A DNA stretch of 59,977 nucleotides from Polyangiaceae bacterium (GTDB taxonomy: Bacteria; Myxococcota_A; Polyangia; Polyangiales; Polyangiaceae), in contig WQZB01000019.1 in NCBI GenBank assembly GCA_009780955.1, positions 1-59,977 on the forward strand, written 5' to 3'. Shown here piece by piece: positions 8,789 through 16,979 of the stretch (its first letter is position 1; each line of letters starts with the position of its first letter). The notes below the pieces were generated by a model. The model was given only the letters and a program-made list of their open reading frames with translations. It was not told the origin of the DNA and made no database searches. The translations under genes and the position numbers were made by a program.

Positions 8789-9334
8789 ATGACTACGCTG
8801 ACAGAGACGGTGCTTTCGTACGAAACGATTGAAACGCCCATTGACGCGTTTCTTCTTATCTACGAAGAAGGCGATACTGCTGCTGGCGCTCTCGTTTATG
8901 CAGACTTCAACGATCAGAGTGCACGGAGGCAGGCGCACCTCGCGCGACGCTACGGCTCGTTCAAGCTCGAGCAGCGACACGCAGCACACCCCCTGCGCAT
9001 GCGCTTCGAACGCTATTTCGCATGCGATGCCCATGCGTTCGACGCGCTCGGGCAAGACGCCAATTTGTCTCCCGGAGGAAGCGACACGCAACAGCGCGTG
9101 TGGACGGCACTCCGATCGATTCCAACCGGCACCACAACTTCGTACGGCGAGCTTGCAGCGCGGCTCGGACGCAAAGGCGCCGCGCGTGCCATTGGACGCA
9201 TCAATGGACAAAACCCACTTAGCATCATTGTTCCCTGCCATCGCGTCATTGGTGCCAATGGCAATCTCGTGGGCTACGCCGGCGGCGTGGAGCGAAAAGA
9301 ATGGCTATTAAGACACGAAGGCGCAATTCATTAA
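8789..9334 (+). CDS. ogt: Methylated-DNA--protein-cysteine S-methyltransferase (O6-alkylguanine repair)
   Basis: The 181-residue enzyme moves the methyl group from O6-methylguanine to its own cysteine in a one-shot reaction. The active-site box IIVPCHRVIGANG is present, followed by YAGGVERKEWLLRHE. The helix-turn-helix region before it contains TTTSYGELAARLG and the arginine-finger segment ARAIGRINGQNP. The N-terminal domain (residues 1-90) is the short ribonuclease-like domain typical of Ogt rather than Ada, because no Ada regulatory domain is present. It is tail-to-tail with prfC, with only 5 bp between stops. The symbol ogt is by family type; the product call is secure. Confidence 0.93.
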   Translation: MTTLTETVLSYETIETPIDAFLLIYEEGDTAAGALVYADFNDQSARRQAHLARRYGSFKLEQRHAAHPLRMRFERYFACDAHAFDALGQDANLSPGGSDTQQRVWTALRSIPTGTTTSYGELAARLGRKGAARAIGRINGQNPLSIIVPCHRVIGANGNLVGYAGGVERKEWLLRHEGAIH

Positions 9335-9339
9335 TTGTT

Positions 9340-10974
9340 TCACTCACGAACGACAACGCCGTGCGCGGTTTCGGCGAATACGAAATCCGTTAGCTCACGC
9401 AAAGCCGTATTGAGCTGCCATTCGCCGGCAAAGAGCATGACAGGTCTGCCTCGGACATCGACCGCCACAGTGCCAATTCTCTCGCGGGCAAGCGCCGCAA
9501 GATCGATGGAAGCACCGTCTTTACGCGATATCCATCGCGCAAAGGAGCAATTTACCCCTTCGTAGCGGATCTCAACTCCATATTCGTCCTTCAAACGATA
9601 TTTGACGACCTCGAGCTGAAGTTCGCCGACGGCGCCAAGAATCACGTCACCCGCTCGCGCATCGGGCGGACGATAAAGCTGAATGGTGCCTTCCTGCGCG
9701 AGCTGCTCGATGCCCTTGGCAAGCTGCTTTCGCTTGAGCGGATCGGCCATTATAAGACGCGAAAAATGCTCGGGGGCAAAGCTCGGAATGTCTTCGAAGC
9801 GCAGCGTTCTACCCTCGGTGAGGGTGTCGCCAATTTCGAAAATGCCAGGGTCATAAACGCCGAGAACATCGCCGGCGTAAGCCTGGTCCACGATGGATCT
9901 GTCTTGCGCGAGAAATTGCGTGGGATTCGCAAGGCGCAAGTCGCGACCCGTACGCACATGGTGGACCTTCATTCCGCGATCGAAGCGACCGGAGCAGATG
10001 CGCACGAAAGCAACGCGGTCGCGGTGCGCTCTATCCATGTTCGCTTGGATCTTAAAAACGAAAGCGCTGAAGCGCTCATCGTCTGCGGAGAGCTCGCCCT
10101 CCGATGTCATGCGCGACTGCGGCGACGGCATCATCTCGCTAAAGCTCTCGAGAAATACCTCGAGACCAAAATTGTTGATGGCGCTGCCGAAGAACATGGG
10201 GGACACCTCGCCCGTCATGAATCGCGGCTTGTCGAGCGAATCACCCGCGGCTTCGAGAAGCTCCATTTCGTCGCGAAGGCGCCCTCCCCCCTCTTGCCCG
10301 AGCTCGCGATCGACCGCTGGGTCGTCCAAGCTCGCGACTTTCACCGGCAGAGTCTCGGCGCCCGCAGCCTGACTCGATTTGGCAAACTCCGCGTCATACA
10401 ATTGCACGCAGCGCGTAGGGCGATGGTAAACACCACGGAATGTATCGCCGGTAAGTACAGGCCAAGTCATTGGGTAAACACCAATACCGAGCACATTCTC
10501 GACTTCGCCAACGAGCTCGAACGAGTCGCGACCGGGGCGGTCCATCTTGTTGACGAATGTGAAAATAGGAATTTTACGCTGGCGGCAAACACGAAATAGC
10601 TTTTTCGTCTGCGCTTCCACACCTTTGGCACGATCGAGCAGCATAATGGCGCCGTCCACTGCGTGCAGGGTGCGATAAGTGTCTTCGCTAAAGTCGGCGT
10701 GCCCCGGCGTGTCGAGCAGATTCATTTGCAAACCGCGATACGGAAACTGCATCACGCTCGTCGTAATTGAGATTCCGCGCTCGCGCTCGAGCGCCATCCA
10801 ATCGCTTACCGCCGAGGCACGACCACGCTTGGCCTTCACCGCGCCGGCAAGCTGAATGACGCCCCCGTAAAGCAAAAGCTTTTCCGTGAGCGTTGTTTTG
10901 CCGGCGTCCGGATGGGAGATGATCGCGAACGTTTTTCGACGCTTCACCTCGCGAGTGAGATCGCGATCGGTCAT
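9340..10974 (-). CDS. prfC: Peptide chain release factor 3 (GTPase)
   Basis: RF3 is a translational GTPase that recycles RF1/RF2 from the ribosome after termination. ATG 10974 (MTDRDLTREVKRRKTFAI) is chosen over an in-frame start at 11016 because family members begin this way; it gives 544 residues, near the usual 530. The GTPase motifs are SHPDAGKTTL (G1), DTPGHADFSE (G3) and NKMDR (G4). SDWMALERERGISI is the RF3 signature around switch I, and the C-terminal domains include GAVGELQLEVVKYRL. It is a single gene, convergent with the MGMT gene and 53 bp downstream of the phosphoribosyltransferase fusion gene on the same strand. Confidence 0.95.
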   Translation of the reverse strand: MTDRDLTREVKRRKTFAIISHPDAGKTTLTEKLLLYGGVIQLAGAVKAKRGRASAVSDWMALERERGISITTSVMQFPYRGLQMNLLDTPGHADFSEDTYRTLHAVDGAIMLLDRAKGVEAQTKKLFRVCRQRKIPIFTFVNKMDRPGRDSFELVGEVENVLGIGVYPMTWPVLTGDTFRGVYHRPTRCVQLYDAEFAKSSQAAGAETLPVKVASLDDPAVDRELGQEGGGRLRDEMELLEAAGDSLDKPRFMTGEVSPMFFGSAINNFGLEVFLESFSEMMPSPQSRMTSEGELSADDERFSAFVFKIQANMDRAHRDRVAFVRICSGRFDRGMKVHHVRTGRDLRLANPTQFLAQDRSIVDQAYAGDVLGVYDPGIFEIGDTLTEGRTLRFEDIPSFAPEHFSRLIMADPLKRKQLAKGIEQLAQEGTIQLYRPPDARAGDVILGAVGELQLEVVKYRLKDEYGVEIRYEGVNCSFARWISRKDGASIDLAALARERIGTVAVDVRGRPVMLFAGEWQLNTALRELTDFVFAETAHGVVVRE

Positions 10975-11027
10975 TTTCGGGCGCGTCCCATAGCACAGAT
11001 GCCGAATTCGGCACACCAGCTACGATG

Positions 11028-12437
11028 CTAACCAGCAGCCGAGTTAGTACGAGCACCATGACCGTGCGTGGCATCGGCAAAGTGGCTATGGAACCAACGC
11101 GAAGCAAGTTGAGCGACGACTTCGAGCGCGCCGGGCTCTTCAAACAGATGCGACGCGCCAGCAACAACCTCGATCGACTTCTCGCACGCAAGCCGATCGA
11201 ACGCCTCGCGATTGAGCTCTAGCACCTCGGTGTCTTCGCCGCCCACGACAAGAAGCGTGGGCGCCTTCACGAGCAAAAGATCATCGCCAGCAAGGTCTGG
11301 TCGACCACCGCGCGAGACGATGCAGCGGACAGCGCCCGGACGCTTGGCCGCCGCAACCAGCGCCGCTGCCGCGCCGGTACTTGCCCCAAAAAGCCCAAAC
11401 GGCAGCTCGCGCACTTCGGCCTCGGCACGGAGCCAATCGGTGGCGACGACAAGGCGGCAAGCAAGCAGATCGATGTCGAAACGCATCGACGCCGTTACCC
11501 GATCGACCCGCTCTTCTTCTTCGGTCAAAAGGTCGAAAAGCAACGTTGCAATCTTGGCGCGGTGAAGCTCGCCTGCAACATAGCGGTTGCGTACGCTGTA
11601 ACGGCTGCTGCCACTTCCATGCGCAAAGGCAACGAGCCCGCACGCATTCGGCATGATGTCGAGCGTGCCACCCATCCACCCGTGCCCTGATGGCAATGCG
11701 ATCTGCACCTCGCGCGTTGCTGGTCGACGCACGCGATCGGACTTGCGAGGAGCCGCCAAATTCCTATGATCGACCCGCTCGTTGTCCGTTCTTTGGCGGG
11801 CAAGCAGACGGACGACCTCGTCGTCTGTCGTGGCCGAAAAATTGTCATACCAGAGTCCGACCGCGATGAAGTCGTCTTCAGGGAACGGGCAAACGATCGA
11901 GTCTGCCAGCTTCTCGAGATCGTGCAAGCTTTCGGTTGCACCCACAGGCACGGCGAGCACGAGCCTGTGGGCACCGCACGCGCGCAAATGCCGAAGCGCA
12001 GCCTGCACCGTGCCTCCGGTTGCAACGCCGTCGTCCACGACAAGCACGGTTTTTCCGCGTAGGTCGACGGGAGCATGGCCCCGCCGCAAACGCTGAACAC
12101 GCTCGTCGACTTCTTGCGTTTTCTCGGCAACGAGCGCGTCGAGCTCTTCGTCCGAAACGCCGGCGAGGCTCATTGTGTCTCGGTTGATGTAGATTGCACC
12201 GCCTTCGGCAACCGCACCCACTCCAAGTTCCGGCTGCACCGGCGCTCCAAGCTTGCGCACCACGCAAACGTCAAGCGGCGCTGCAAGCGCGTGAGCGATT
12301 TCGTAAGCCACGACGACGCCGCCTCGAGGAAGCCCGATGACAACGACGTCGTCGTGGCGGAAGCGATCGAGCGATCGCGCGAGCTTTCGTCCTGCATCGA
12401 CGCGATCTCGAAAATGCGCTTTGGTCTGCCAGCTCAT
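11028..12437 (-). CDS. Phosphoribosyltransferase fused to a dienelactone-hydrolase-like alpha/beta hydrolase
   Basis: The 469-residue protein has two parts. Residues 1-220 are a type I phosphoribosyltransferase fold: VIGLPRGGVVVA near the start and the PRPP loop VLVVDDGVATGGT around residue 135. Residues 240-460 are an alpha/beta hydrolase (ALPSGHGWMGGTLDI, a GLFGASTGAAAAL nucleophile-elbow-like GxSxG, and TLLVVGGEDTEV). This fusion occurs in several bacteria as an uncharacterised protein; substrates are unknown. The final stretch HLFEEPGALEVVAQLASRWF carries the likely catalytic His. Only 18 bp separate its start from the divergent deacetylase gene, so promoters must overlap coding DNA. Confidence 0.85.
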   Translation of the reverse strand: MSWQTKAHFRDRVDAGRKLARSLDRFRHDDVVVIGLPRGGVVVAYEIAHALAAPLDVCVVRKLGAPVQPELGVGAVAEGGAIYINRDTMSLAGVSDEELDALVAEKTQEVDERVQRLRRGHAPVDLRGKTVLVVDDGVATGGTVQAALRHLRACGAHRLVLAVPVGATESLHDLEKLADSIVCPFPEDDFIAVGLWYDNFSATTDDEVVRLLARQRTDNERVDHRNLAAPRKSDRVRRPATREVQIALPSGHGWMGGTLDIMPNACGLVAFAHGSGSSRYSVRNRYVAGELHRAKIATLLFDLLTEEEERVDRVTASMRFDIDLLACRLVVATDWLRAEAEVRELPFGLFGASTGAAAALVAAAKRPGAVRCIVSRGGRPDLAGDDLLLVKAPTLLVVGGEDTEVLELNREAFDRLACEKSIEVVAGASHLFEEPGALEVVAQLASRWFHSHFADATHGHGARTNSAAG

Positions 12438-12455
12438 TGCGATCGAGGGAGCAAA

Positions 12456-14138
12456 GTGAGTGCCTTTGACAACCGAACAACCACGTTTCTTTTCGCGAGG
12501 GCGTCTGTCGGGCTCATGCTAGCTGTCTGCGTTGCCGATCGCTGCCCAACCGCGCCGTCGCCCGCTTACGCTGCATCTACCACCCCGAACTCAACGTTTG
12601 CAACGGCAACGCCGATAGCACCTACAAGCCCCCGAGCCCCCCACGCGCGCCTCGACGGCCGCGCCTTCCCCGACAAGGTGCTCGCACTAAGCTGGGACGA
12701 CGGGCCGGATGCGTCGACCTTCGAGCTTGCCGCCTATCTTGCAGAGCAGAGAATTTCGGCGACGTTCTTCGTCGTAAACTCGTGGGTCGATGGCTTGTCC
12801 GACGACCCTGGTTCGGGCAAAAACGTTTTTCAAACCGGCTACGAATCGTATCCAATCGTTGGCGATCTCGTCGCGCTCGGCCATCGCATTGGCAACCACA
12901 CGCTCCACCACGTCGTGCTCCGTGAGGCCGTGGGTGAAATGGAGATCGACCGCGAGCTTCGCCAAAACCAGCGTGCGCTCGATCCCTTCATCACGAGCGA
13001 GCTTCGACTGTTCCGCGCGCCGGGTGGAGGTTGGGGTCCCTTTGCCGAGAATGTCATTGATCGCGATTCGTATCTTGCCGAGCTCGTTGGCCCTGTGTTC
13101 TGGGATGTCGATCGCAAAGACTGGGACGCATCGCTCAGCTGCGCGGGCGCTCGGAAGGACTGCGAGCGCGGCCCGAGCACGCTTCGCACAAAGCCGAGCG
13201 TGGTTGCCGCGCGCTACCTTGAAACCATCGAGCGCGTGGGCCACGGCATCGTCCTGCTCCACGATCGGGTGGGCGACGTCGGCTCGACGTACGCGCTCAC
13301 CATCGCCCGCACGCTCATCCCCGCGCTAAAGGCGCGCGGATACGTCTTTGCCGCACCCGTGCTGCACTTTTCGCCGCTCACACTGAGGCTCGAGCGCAGT
13401 GCAAATGCGGCTCCTCCCGCATTCGACGCGTTCGACATCCGTGATGTCAATGGCGATGGGCGTGGTGATGTGTGCGAGCCCTCGCCCGGCGGGGTCGACT
13501 GCGCCGTCTCGGTGCTTGCACCAAGCTCGCCGGCGGATCGTCTCCAGCGCACAATCTTTCGCCGCTTGGAACCCATACCCTTCGACGATCCCGAGGGCGC
13601 GATGAATCGCGCCCCTACAACCAACAAAACGCAATTCGTAGGGGCGTATGGCCATACGCCCCTACACGAAGCAGCCACCTCAAGTCCTGCAGGACCGATC
13701 TATGTCGCGGATGTCACAGGCGACGGCAAAACTGATATTTGCGTGGCGAGCGCAAAGGCCGGCGTAGAGTGCGCAACGTCGGACGGAGCGCGCTTCGGTC
13801 GCCTTAGCCAGTGGTCGGTCACTGGTGACTTCAGCGACGCAACCAACGTGGTGCTCGGTTCGGTGCGCCTCGCCGATCTCAACGGCGATGGCCGTGCAGA
13901 TGTATGCGCCGTCACGTCCAATGGACTCGACTGCGCGCTATCGACCGGCCGCGCGTTCACAAAAGCAACACCGTGGCTTTCGCACGACGAGCTCGTAGCG
14001 CAAGGCTGGCAACTTCCGGAGCGCGCCGAAACCATCCGGTTTGGAGACATCAACGGCGATGGCCGCGCAGATGTGTGCGGCCGCGGTCAAGACGGACAAG
14101 GCGGGCAAGAGGGTATCGTGTGCGGGATTTCACCTTGA
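12456..14138 (+). CDS. Secreted polysaccharide deacetylase (NodB domain) with VCBS/FG-GAP-like repeats
   Basis: It starts at GTG 12456, with GAGGGAG about 5 nt upstream, giving 560 residues. Residues 1-35 are a signal peptide. Residues 65-300 are a NodB domain: ALSWDDGPDAST holds the metal-binding Asp pair and GHRIGNHTLHH the His pair; IVLLHDRVG is the late motif with His. It should remove acetyl groups from a cell-wall or exopolysaccharide. Residues 325-560 hold four calcium-type repeats with the pattern D(I/V/L)NGDGRxDVC followed by a Cys-containing strand. Between repeats 1 and 2 a type-C palindromic repeat (13595-13665) is translated in frame, adding MNRAPTTNKTQFVGAYGHT. Confidence 0.85.
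   Translation: MSAFDNRTTTFLFARASVGLMLAVCVADRCPTAPSPAYAASTTPNSTFATATPIAPTSPRAPHARLDGRAFPDKVLALSWDDGPDASTFELAAYLAEQRISATFFVVNSWVDGLSDDPGSGKNVFQTGYESYPIVGDLVALGHRIGNHTLHHVVLREAVGEMEIDRELRQNQRALDPFITSELRLFRAPGGGWGPFAENVIDRDSYLAELVGPVFWDVDRKDWDASLSCAGARKDCERGPSTLRTKPSVVAARYLETIERVGHGIVLLHDRVGDVGSTYALTIARTLIPALKARGYVFAAPVLHFSPLTLRLERSANAAPPAFDAFDIRDVNGDGRGDVCEPSPGGVDCAVSVLAPSSPADRLQRTIFRRLEPIPFDDPEGAMNRAPTTNKTQFVGAYGHTPLHEAATSSPAGPIYVADVTGDGKTDICVASAKAGVECATSDGARFGRLSQWSVTGDFSDATNVVLGSVRLADLNGDGRADVCAVTSNGLDCALSTGRAFTKATPWLSHDELVAQGWQLPERAETIRFGDINGDGRADVCGRGQDGQGGQEGIVCGISP
13595..13665. repeat. Type-C palindromic repeat, in frame inside the deacetylase gene
   Basis: Two hairpins separated by a 19-nt linker. 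The first (13595-13618) has arms GGGCGCGAT/ATCGCGCCC around GA. The second (13638-13665) is a perfect 28-nt palindrome with half-site GTAGGGGCGTATGG. The linker, read on the other strand, is GAATTGCGTTTTGTTGG and matches the linker of the copy at 42880. The reading frame stays open through it. Confidence 0.85.
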
Positions 14139-14278
14139 ATGCGAAGGCTGCTACCCGCACGCGATTGCTGTAAAGGCAACTACGCGTCTTGCCCTGCTTG
14201 CAGTAATGCCACGACGCGCATAGGGTCCGTCGGCCGCTCGGATTTTTTCCCCGAACCGGATCCCTCGGAGGACCCATC

Positions 14279-15508
14279 GTGACTGTGCACGCAATTCGCA
14301 CCCAACCGCAACCACCCAATCACGCAGCCCCCGAGGAGCCTCCGCGCAGCCATCGCGAGCGCGCCGGCGTTGAGCAGCACCTTCGCTTTCACGATCCCAA
14401 GCTCGCCGAGAAGTTTTCGCGCGGCAAACTCCCAATGACCACGCTTTACGAAGCCTACTTCGACGGGCGGGTCGATATTCTTGGCGATATTTACGAATTT
14501 TTGAGTGAGCGCGATCACTATGTAAAATACGAAATCACAGCCGAGCACGTGAAGTTTCTTTTCAAGAACTTCATTCCCGAAGTCACCATTCACTCGAAAA
14601 ACCAAGACCGGCGCATCGTCCGCGAACATTACGATCGCGGCGACGATTTCTTCGGTGCGTACCTCGGCGATCGCATGGTTTACACGTCTGCTTATTTCAA
14701 AGACGGCCCCACCACGTCAACTCTCGAAGAAGCACAAGACGAAAAGATGCACCGCTGCTGCCGCAAGCTCGATTTGAAGCCCGGCGAGAAACTCGCCGAC
14801 ATCGGTTGCGGCTGGGGAACCCTGGTTCGTCACGCGGCCGTTCATTACGGCGCAGACGCCACGGGCATTACCATCAGCAAGAACCAGACGGAATTCGGCA
14901 ACGCTCGCATCGAGAAGGCGGGCGTTGCCGACAAGGCGCGCCTACTTTGCCTTGATTACCGCGACACGCCGCAGCGTGCCTACGACAAGATCGTAAGCCT
15001 CGAGATGGTCGAGCACGTGGGCGTGAAGAACTTGCCAAAGTACTTTTCGAAAATGTTCAATCTCTTGAAAGATGACGGTCGCTTCCTCTTGCAGTGGACG
15101 GGCCTGCGCCGCGCAGGCTTCGACGGCGTTCCACCGGTCGGCCTTCGCGCCGAGGACATGATCTGGGGCCTATTCATGGCCAAATACGTCTTTCCGGGCG
15201 CCGATGCATCGCTGCCACTCAGCGACATGATGCGCTACGCCGAAAGAGCCGGCTTCGAGATTCACTCCGTCGAGAACGTGAGCATCCACTACGCGTGGAC
15301 GATCAAAGCGTGGCACGACAACTGGCTCTCTAACAAAAAACAAATTCTCGAAGTGTACGGCGAGCGTTGGTTTCGCATCTGGCATCTGTTCCTTGCGTGG
15401 TCCGTATGCATTGCCAAGCAGGGCACGGCGGCGTGCTTCCAAGTTGTCTTCAACAAGAACCGCAACGACTTCGATCGCGCACAGTACGTCGGCTCCGACA
15501 AGATCTAA
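14279..15508 (+). CDS. Cyclopropane-fatty-acyl-phospholipid synthase family methyltransferase
   Basis: The 409-residue enzyme begins at GTG 14279 with GGAGG about 7 nt upstream. It transfers a methylene or methyl group from S-adenosylmethionine to the double bond of a lipid acyl chain at the membrane face. The SAM site LADIGCGWGTLVRHA is at about residue 180; REHYDRGDDFFGAYLGDRM before it and SLEMVEHVG after it are family signatures. The first 100 residues are the small N-terminal lipid-binding domain of CFA synthases. Length fits CFA synthase (about 380-420). Related myxobacterial enzymes can have other lipid products, so the exact product is not certain. A type-A repeat begins 12 bp after its stop. 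Confidence 0.9.
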   Translation: MTVHAIRTQPQPPNHAAPEEPPRSHRERAGVEQHLRFHDPKLAEKFSRGKLPMTTLYEAYFDGRVDILGDIYEFLSERDHYVKYEITAEHVKFLFKNFIPEVTIHSKNQDRRIVREHYDRGDDFFGAYLGDRMVYTSAYFKDGPTTSTLEEAQDEKMHRCCRKLDLKPGEKLADIGCGWGTLVRHAAVHYGADATGITISKNQTEFGNARIEKAGVADKARLLCLDYRDTPQRAYDKIVSLEMVEHVGVKNLPKYFSKMFNLLKDDGRFLLQWTGLRRAGFDGVPPVGLRAEDMIWGLFMAKYVFPGADASLPLSDMMRYAERAGFEIHSVENVSIHYAWTIKAWHDNWLSNKKQILEVYGERWFRIWHLFLAWSVCIAKQGTAACFQVVFNKNRNDFDRAQYVGSDKI

Positions 15509-15520
15509 GAACAGACTCTA

Positions 15521-15659
15521 AGAGCATGTTGACCAGCCGTCGCGAGCGACGCAACGCCGAGGCGGGCCCGAGGAGCCCGCGTAAGCGTACGTTGTGGTAC
15601 GTGCGCAGGCACCGCAGGGCCCAACGAAGGCATCGCGGCGCGCAGCAGGCTGGTCAAGT
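15521..15659. repeat. Type-A inverted-repeat element (MITE-like)
   Basis: The ends are AGAGCATGTTGACCAGCC on the left and GGCTGGTCAAGT on the right. The interior contains GAGGCGGGCCCGAGGAGC and ACCGCAGGGCCCAACGAAGG, which are shared with type-B elements and other type-A copies. It has no coding capacity and several GC-rich hairpins. Its right end supplies the TGA stop (15654-15656) of the adjacent minus-strand gene. Confidence 0.8.
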
Positions 15660-16007
15660 CGGCGGGTCGAAGATCTTTGCTGTCATCGCCGGACCATAGG
15701 TCATGAGCGCAGCGCCGATGGCTTTGCCCGCCGATGTCGTTGCTGGAGCGGCGGTGTGGCCAACCGACAGGCTCGTTGCGACGTAGACGAGAGCGTCGTA
15801 GTAACTTTGGATCTTGGGGTTGTGCCCGTGTTCGGCTTGGTAAAAAAGCCAAGCCCCAACGAGCACGGCAGCTACGACGTTTCCCATTGGATCGCGCGCG
15901 AAGCCTTCGCGCACGCTGTTCTTCAGCCGGGCGGATGCGCCTTTGCCCATATCTTCCGATGTGGCAACGGCAAGGGCGGCGAGAACAAGAAGCGGGCGCG
16001 GGTTCAT
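15654..16007 (-). CDS. Small membrane protein resembling a two-helix ion channel
   Basis: ATG 16007 is chosen because it starts a signal-anchor-like hydrophobic run (MNPRPLLVLAALAVA); an in-frame ATG at 16064 would overlap the divergent gene's start. The 117-residue product has a hydrophobic N-terminus, a membrane helix (NVVAAVLVGAWLFYQ), a loop, then YYDALVYVATSLSVGHTA and a second helix near SAGKAIGAALMTYGP. The TSLSVGHT segment sits where potassium channels have their selectivity filter (TxGYG), but the filter residues are not canonical, so ion conduction is only a guess. It is divergent from the NfeD/flotillin cluster, 55 bp away. The stop codon comes from the type-A repeat. Confidence 0.6.
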   Translation of the reverse strand: MNPRPLLVLAALAVATSEDMGKGASARLKNSVREGFARDPMGNVVAAVLVGAWLFYQAEHGHNPKIQSYYDALVYVATSLSVGHTAAPATTSAGKAIGAALMTYGPAMTAKIFDPPT

Positions 16008-16062
16008 CAAAGCTCGTAATGGTACGCTCAAGGGTAGGTGTGCGCTACGCTCCGCAGGCGGC

Positions 16063-16884
16063 ATGGGGCACTTTGGATCGATCGCGCTGTCCTTCCCTTG
16101 CGGCGTCTACACGGTGCTTCTTGGAGCCGCACTGATTTACTGGGTATTCGTGATGATTGGCCTCGCGCGGCTCGAGCTGCACGCCGACGGCGGAGCGGGA
16201 CTCGATGGCCTCGACGGCGGCGCCCATGCAGGCGATGTAGGGGGCCACCACGCGGGCGACATTGGCGATGCCGGAGGCCACCATGCAGGCGACGGCGATG
16301 CGGGCGACGGCGGAGACCACGATGCAGGTGCTGACGGGCACGACGGCCCGAACGCGCACGCGCCTCCCAGCGGCGTGCTCTCAGGAATGCTTGCATCGCT
16401 CAAGCTTCGATCGGTGCCCGCTACGGTAACGGCCAGCGTGATCGTTCTGTTCGCGTGGCTCTTCTCAACGCTCGCCATGCTGTCGGCTGACACGCTCGTG
16501 CCCTCGGCAAGGCTCGGCACCGTGCGCATCGCTGTATTCTTTCTCGCGCCACTCGTTGCGCTGCCGTTCACTTCGCTTGCCATCCGTCCGCTCGCGCCGC
16601 TCTTCGCACCACCGAAAGCCGCTGGCCGGCAAGATCTCGTCGGCCAGATTTGTACGATACGCACCGGTACAGTGACCGAACGCTTCGGCGAAGCCATGCT
16701 CGACGACGGCGGCGCCGGGCTCGTTGTGCGCGTGCGTGTCGACGGCGACGACAAGCTTGGTCGCGGCGACAAAGCCGTGATCGTGGGGTACGACGATGAT
16801 ACGCAAGAATTCACGGTTGCCCGTTTGGATGACGATTTCATCGACGATCGCCCGCGGCGCAGCGGCAGCAGCGCCAACCGCTAG
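16063..16884 (+). CDS. NfeD/YqiJ-like membrane protein with OB-fold, partner of flotillin
   Basis: The 273-residue protein starts at ATG 16063; the ribosome site is weak. A membrane helix lies at residues 10-32, followed by a loop of about 70 residues made almost entirely of Gly, Asp, His and Ala (GGHHAGD-type units), then a membrane helix near 130-150 and another near 165-185. The C-terminal 80 residues look like the small OB-fold of NfeD/YqiJ proteins (DLVGQICTIRTGTVTERFGEA, then GLVVRVRVDG, then GDKAVIVGYDDD). NfeD-type proteins occur next to flotillin/stomatin genes, and the flotillin gene follows 95 bp downstream. The Gly/Asp/His loop could bind divalent metal; that is inference. Confidence 0.8.
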   Translation: MGHFGSIALSFPCGVYTVLLGAALIYWVFVMIGLARLELHADGGAGLDGLDGGAHAGDVGGHHAGDIGDAGGHHAGDGDAGDGGDHDAGADGHDGPNAHAPPSGVLSGMLASLKLRSVPATVTASVIVLFAWLFSTLAMLSADTLVPSARLGTVRIAVFFLAPLVALPFTSLAIRPLAPLFAPPKAAGRQDLVGQICTIRTGTVTERFGEAMLDDGGAGLVVRVRVDGDDKLGRGDKAVIVGYDDDTQEFTVARLDDDFIDDRPRRSGSSANR

Positions 16885-16979
16885 ACCCAATGCCGCATTG
16901 GAACGTGCGACGCACCTGTGCGACTCTTGCTGCTCGCTGACGTGCTCGAGCGCGAACATGCGGTAATGGAGAATGGAAT

